The notes under the pieces are model-generated. The model was not told the origin of the DNA. It made no database searches and worked only from the letters and a program-made list of their open reading frames with translations. 64,000 nt of DNA, taken from assembly GCA_032821775.1 (NCBI GenBank), contig JAVLRN010000011.1, positions 1,054,001 through 1,118,000 of the forward strand. Reading direction: 5' to 3'. This stretch comes from Sanguinoderma infundibulare (taxonomy: Eukaryota > Basidiomycota > Agaricomycetes > Polyporales > Polyporaceae). Position numbers and translations under genes: made by a program. Each line of letters starts with the position of its first letter. Within the stretch, counting starts at the first letter, position 1. This document shows positions 59,235 to 64,000 of the stretch, one piece after another.

Positions 59235-60839
59235 TCATATCTTCGGCGCGGGCTTGGTTGCGGGCGGCACGTCGCCATCGTCCGCGAACGCAAAGGCGTC
59301 GAGTTTGAACCAGCGCTCGCGCGGGAGCCAAGTCATGGCGGACCGCTTGTACGGAAAGTCGAACGACTGCAATAGAGAGCAGAAGAGCGCATCAGCTGGA
59401 GAGGTATGTGGGGAGGGAGGAGGTATGGATGATTGTACCATGTTCACGTTCATCCCGATCGCCATTGAGAGGCTGATCATCCCGGGGTTGGACGCCTTCG
59501 GCTCGCCGATGCCGCGGACTGTGCGCGGGTCGGCGAGGAAGAGGAAGTGGTGGAGGCTCGAGAACCACGCCCGCGCTAGTTATCGAGGGACAAGGATCAC
59601 CGTCAGCGCTTGCACGGTAGGCTGGACCACGAAGAATACACACATCTGTGCTGACCACGGAACTTCTGCTCGCCGACAAGGACGTGCATGCCGCGGTCGT
59701 AATCCCAAGCACCGCCCGGGATGTATGGACCCGCATGGTTCTCCTACAGACAGAAGGGCGAACATGGTCAGCGGTCTCGACTAGAATCGCGCGGTGCTTC
59801 CTGGGCGGCGGATGCGGGGACCCACAAAGCGAGCGAAGATCGTCAAAAAACAACTCGGGGCGCGCGAGCTCACCTTGAGATAGACGGCTTCGGCATAGCC
59901 CATGGGCTCGCCGTCCCAGCTCATGATGATAGGCCATACGCCCGGGTCGGCAAGGAGGCCGGTGATGTACTTGCGGTGCTTGTCGAGCGGGCCGCGCTCG
60001 CCCCAGCCGCGGTTTACGTGGTCGCTGTTGTGCCAGCGGTGGAAGACGGCGAGGTGGAGGGAGACGCCATCGGCGTCCTTGCCCACGGCCTCGCCGGTCA
60101 CGTCGAAATAAGCAAGCTCGAGCGTCTGGCCGACGGAGGGGATGTACCTGCGGTAGAAGACCTCGCCGGGGGGCGGGGCGGGCGGGCGGAGGGGGTGCGC
60201 GCCGATGACGAGGTCGGTGCGGGTGAAGGACTGGACGAAGGGGAATGGGGCGCTGGCGAGGAAGGCGGTCTGGCCGCGAAGCCAGCCGCCGCGGGGGTGG
60301 AAGCCCGGGGCAGTGCCGGCGCCCTGCCAGAAAGTCTCGCGAAGAAGGAAGAGCTCGGGCTCGGATTGGGCCTGGAGGAGGGCGTCATAGTCGCCGGGGG
60401 TCGTGTGCCGCCTGCGGGCGAGGCCGGCGAGGAGGAGGTAGTTGGTCAGCTCGGGCGTGTTCTGGAGGGCGGGGGCGAAGACGATGGGGATGGTTTCTCG
60501 GGCGTGGAAGAGGGTGTGGAGGACATTGAGGATGGCCCAGAGGTCTGCGACGCTGATCGTCGCCGGGCCGCCTGGCTGGGCATGGGCGGGGGGCGCGATC
60601 TCGAGGAGGGGAGACTTTGGGACGTGGTCCGCGGAGTCCTCGTGCGGGGTGCCAACTGCGGATATAACGAGGGCGAGAGACCGAGGCAGGGTGCGGTACG
60701 AGCCCACGAGCGCGTCGTTGATCGCTACCTTTGTGTGCTGCGACGCGTCCTGGGGGGTGGAAATGTCGACCCTCGCGCCGTCTGGGAGGACCAAAACGCG
60801 CGTGAAGGATGGGTGGGAGGGGTGAACTTGGGCCGCCAT
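59235..60839 (-). CDS. Hydroxyornithine acyltransferase-like GNAT (SidF/IucB-like)
   Basis: GNAT-fold acyl-CoA transferase resembling siderophore enzymes that acylate N5-hydroxyornithine. Three exons: 60839-59874, a middle exon starting ENHAGPYIPGGAWDYDRGMH (near 59745), and a last exon ending at 59235. The N-terminal half is a less conserved domain. The C-terminal GNAT half shows LAVFHRWHNSDHVNRGWGER, YITGLLADPGVWPIIMSWDG, EPMGYAEAVYLK, HVLVGEQKFRGQHRC, LHHFLFLADPRTVRGIGEPK, and ends QSFDFPYKRSAMTWLPRERW. The start at 60839 (MAAQVHPSHPSF) has the better context (CACCATGGC) than the in-frame ATG at 60881. No NRPS or ornithine oxygenase lies in the window, so it is either an isolated siderophore gene or acts in another acylation. 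Confidence 0.82.
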
Positions 60840-61213
60840 GGTGCTGAGGGGTGCGCAGGCTGGACGAGGAGACTTTAACATATCTGATAAGATTGCCCTT
60901 ATAGATCATCTAAGATTCAGGGATCTCCCGAGGGCAGATAAACGAGGGTCTGATCGGACTCGGATCTGGGCGGGGTTTGTCGTCGGGAAGCGCGGAGGGA
61001 CGCGGCAGGCGCCGAACAACGCCCGAGTCGAGCGCACAGTGAGCGCACGAGACAGACACGGACATTATGTCGCCCTCAGATGTTTACCACGATGGCCTCC
61101 CGGTACTTATCCTCCCTTTCGCCCGAAGCTTCCTCCCATCTTGCCTAGTTTTCCCCCGACACTCCGCGTTGTGACCCCTTCCCTTGCCCCTCCGGGCCGC
61201 CAGCGCCCTCACA
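60840..61213. other. Divergent promoter region
   Basis: Upstream of two divergent genes. Contains GATA sites: TTATCAGATATG at 60877-60888 (minus strand reads ATATCTGATAA-like) and AGATAA at 60935-60940. Fungal siderophore genes are usually repressed by a GATA factor, so these are candidates, though GATA motifs are frequent. Confidence 0.35.
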
Positions 61214-62751
61214 ATGATGCTGGAAGACCTCCGCGCGGAGGGTGCATACGCGATCATCGTCAGCGACGCGGTCGAAATCGTTTTCTTTGGTGCGTCCCTT
61301 GCCCTCCTGCCTGTCGGCGTATCCTCCAGTATCGCAATGCGCCTAAACGTCTTCTTTCTCTGCCAGGTATATACTCGATATTCTTCTCGTTCGCCATCAT
61401 GATCCTCGTTTGCTACAAGAAACCCCTCCCTGTCGACTGGACCATGGTCGTCGTAACGAGTATTGTGTATGTCATTTGTATGTCTGTAAGTCCCATCGTC
61501 CCCGACCGACCCTAAATCGACGCGCGTTTGGCGAGATCTCATGTTATGCGCATTAGCACACCAGCATTCTCACCACAGATAGACATACCACTTTCACCGT
61601 GCGTGCCATGAGCTCATGCGTCTATCGTGACTTCCCTTCCCTGTTCCTGATTGCTGCGCGTTCCCCTCCCCGTCATATCACCCCATTCTCACTTTCCAGT
61701 CCGGACTCCCAATCCCAAGTGGAATGGAAATGAGTGGATTGCTGCGAGTAAACGACATTCAGTTCAAGACCTGCGCCTTTCTCTCACAGCTTCTCATGGT
61801 GCGCCGCTCATGTCCAACAATCGTGTCATGTCCTAGCATCTTGACTGATCCACTTCCCATTGCGCTCTAACCGCCGGATAGATTCACCGCTGTTGGGCTG
61901 TTTGGGACCACACGCTTGCCGTGGTTATCGTGCCTTTTGTCATGTCTTTGGTCGCCTTTGGTATGTCATTCCATGCACGTCATCGCACCAATAAGTCTAG
62001 CTCACTATTCTTCCTCTTCGTCCGTATGATACGCACTCCATTCAACAGTCTGTGGTCTTATAGGGCCGTTACGCATTCCGAAGTCAGAGTTCAAGTCACC
62101 CTGGGTTGCCCCACGGATGCAGCTCTTCGACATGCTTTTTGCGACCTTCTCATTGGCTGTCTTCATGCTCCTCACGTCTCTCATCGCCTACCGACTACGG
62201 AGTGTCCTGGCGCCCTTACGAAACTTCAAGTCGATGGAAACCGTGTTTTGTGCCTTAGTTAGGGCAAGCATCGAAGCAGGCGCCCTCCTCGTGTTCGCGC
62301 AGCTTGCCGTCGTCGTCCTCTTCGTCCTCGATAGCCCCGCAATCATCATCGCCCAGGGCATTGCGACCCAGATCTATGTACGTCTTTTCCCCACCTCGGA
62401 TGTATGCATACCTTTTCCTTTTTGCGCCATAGTTCGCCTCGCGGCACCTTCATCGTCATGTTCCTGAATATCTTGCTGACACGATTGTTTATACAGGGGA
62501 TTGCGCCGACGCTGATGATTATCCGAATCGGGCTAAGCGTGATGCCTCGCGAAGGACGCTCGACCTCGAGCAGTCCGATGTTCAGCACGTTGGTGGCGCT
62601 CTCGACGGCACACGGCTCCGAGGAATCAGACGGCTCTGTAGAACTCGAGTCACAAGTTGGCCTACCCGGAGATGCGCCAGCGGCTGCATCCATCTTGGTG
62701 CTTCCCGCCACACGACTTCCGACTTCTCTCAGTCTTCTCTCGCGTTGCTAG
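61214..62751 (+). CDS. Multi-span membrane protein, basidiomycete-specific family
   Basis: Starts MMLEDLRAEGAYAIIVSDAV (ATG 61214). The first exon ends at 61289 and joins to IYSIFFSFAIMILVCYKKPL. Later exons encode IHRCWAVWDHTLAVVIVPFV, FDMLFATFSLAVFMLLTSLI, and LVRASIEAGALLVFAQLAVV followed by the typical end GIAPTLMIIRIGLSV and a Ser/Glu-rich tail. The layout matches a common mushroom membrane-protein family of unknown function, with seven predicted helices. Two middle exons between 61489 and 61881 are not resolved. Not the same family signature as the gene at 57.3 kb, though similar in topology. Confidence 0.65.
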
Positions 62752-63891
62752 GAGTGCAGTGCGCTGGAGGGTGCAGTTATTCACGGAACGCTGTACGCCG
62801 GGCGGGCATGCGGTCCTTCGGAAAGCCCAGCATACCCGCGTTCTGGATCATTTTCGGCCGCTTGTGCCCTTTCCATTTGCCCCGCACTCGCTTGCACAAC
62901 GCCCGACGACCCCGGTCGTACCGCAGTCAAGTCGCAATCCAACCACTTGCTGCGCCCGCTGGGATCTCGCGTACCTTTCGTCCCACACGAAGTCTCAACA
63001 TGCGAACTCAGTGCAAAGCGCGCTTGCCTGCGGAGCCCCATGCCGGCATGCTTGTCGCTTAGCCCGATTTCGATCCGTGAACCATGGCGTTTCCCGGATT
63101 GAACCTCGCGGCGGAGTTCTGACGACGCTGACAGCTGACAGCGGCGAAAGACGCGTTCTCAAGACAGAACGCACTGCTGGCGGAGGACGTGCCCAGCCAT
63201 ACGGCGAGGATGCGATCCGGGCGCTGCTGGTGCCGGCGGAATTCGTATATTGCCTGCCTTTGGATGTTATTTCTATCTCTATGTAGCCCATGCCGCAATC
63301 CGTTGGACTGTTGCAGTAGCTCATATGCACCTGGTGTTGAAATGGTGTTGTCGTGCGAGACGAGGGCTTCTGGGATATGTCTCCTCTTCGTTTGTCAATC
63401 GTTTGGACGGTGGTCTTTGACACAGCTTTCCGGACATCTTAGGTGGTCTTTCATGGACAGTAGAACATTAACGATTTGTACGATATTGACGCCCGAGCGC
63501 GCTATCGCCCGACCATCACAGTGCGACCAAGAGTCCGTCAAAAGTGACAGGTCGATCACCATGCAGAAACGGTGGACTACCCCCATGCGAGTAGAGTGTA
63601 GTCACCTGTTATGGGGATCGAGCGCTGGTTGATTTCCCCCATGTACCCTGGGGATATATATGGTCAAAGTCAACCAGATTTTGTGCGATTTCACCATGCA
63701 GCCGAAAGCGGAAATACAGCAGTTCTCCCTACTTTTCTTGGTTATTCTCATCCTTTAGCTTTTGCCTGCTTCCCTCGCGCGGTATTTAGGCTCGTAAACA
63801 CAATATATTGCAATATCTACACTATATGACAATACATGACACTACTACAGCTTACTCACCACCAACGCTGAGCACTAACCTCTGGCAGTAG
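62752..63891. other. Intergenic, no gene recognised
   Basis: More than 1 kb with only short ORFs; 63640-63860 is AT-rich. No RNA gene or element recognised. Confidence 0.45.
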
Positions 63892-64000
63892 TTATGACGC
63901 TGCGGAAACGTCCCCCGCCTTGTAGATGTCCCACGCCGTGCACCCGAGGCTGCCGTCCGACTTCGGGGAAGCGTAGGTCATGATGTTGACCGCGTCGGCC
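63892..64000 (-). CDS. C-terminal end of an unidentified gene
   Basis: Minus-strand open frame entering from the right edge, 35 codons ending in TAA at 63892-63894: ADAVNIMTYASPKSDGSLGC then TAWDIYKAGDVSAAS. Codon use and composition look like real secreted-protein coding sequence, but too little is visible to name it. Confidence 0.45.
   Translation of the reverse strand, partial: ADAVNIMTYASPKSDGSLGCTAWDIYKAGDVSAAS

Noticed and set aside
59721..60878. 385-codon plus-strand ORF
   Set aside because: Antisense shadow of the GNAT acyltransferase; composition is Gly/Glu/Val-rich with no motifs.

Overview
The window is nuclear DNA from a filamentous basidiomycete, most likely an Agaricomycete. 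The evidence is dense protein-coding genes on both strands, each cut by many 45-120 nt GT-AG introns, GC-rich codons, and families typical of mushrooms: basidiomycete seven-TM proteins, an expanded G-alpha subunit, a QDE-1-type RNA-dependent RNA polymerase and PHBH-fold phenol-type monooxygenases. I saw no rRNA gene, convincing tRNA, CRISPR array, transposase or reverse transcriptase. Introns were placed by hand from splice consensus, frame and family motifs, and no transcript data were available.

Layout, left third: the 3' part of a fungal GPCR (1-1435) is followed by a 15-exon G-alpha gene (4741-7265), an OLE1 delta-9 desaturase with cytochrome b5 tail (8398-10124), a decayed O-methyltransferase fragment (~11.0-11.46 kb, minus), a PB1-like small protein (11779-12393), an RRG7-like mitochondrial protein (12870-13574, minus) and the RdRP (14744-18949). 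A WD40 gene relic (~19.2-19.9 kb) sits just upstream of FAD monooxygenase copy 1 (20314-22540).

Middle third: a MOB4/phocein-like STRIPAK protein with a long acidic tail (25132-27002, minus), an NCS1 nucleobase permease (27460-29445), an O-methyltransferase whose exon 3/4 junction does not join in frame (30410-32392), ALG7 (32784-34914), isocitrate lyase ending in SKL (35505-37320), a cyclopropane-fatty-acid-synthase-like methyltransferase (38068-40086), an alpha/beta hydrolase (40629-42301, minus) and a seven-TM protein (42934-44381, minus).

Right third: a YBP/ALF4/glomulin-like protein (44965-47001, minus), an intact SKI8-like WD40 gene (47213-48575, minus), FAD monooxygenase copy 2 (48839-51050, minus), ribosomal protein eS12 (52196-52701), a peroxisomal ABCD transporter (53247-56141), a seven-TM DUF6533-like gene (~57.3-58.8 kb), a hydroxyornithine-acyltransferase-like GNAT gene (59235-60839, minus), a further membrane protein (61214-62751) and the C-terminal end of an unidentified gene (63892-64000, minus).

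Most genes are ordinary housekeeping or membrane functions. Some share metabolism: ICL, the ABCD transporter and OLE1 all belong to fatty-acid and peroxisome metabolism. The most unusual signals are predicted micro-exons needed to rebuild conserved motifs (15 and 4 nt in the G-alpha gene; 7 nt and possibly 1 nt in the CFA-synthase-like gene), and three gene families each present twice in the window (FAD monooxygenase, WD40, O-methyltransferase) in different states of decay. I found no convincing evidence of a wholly new multi-gene system.
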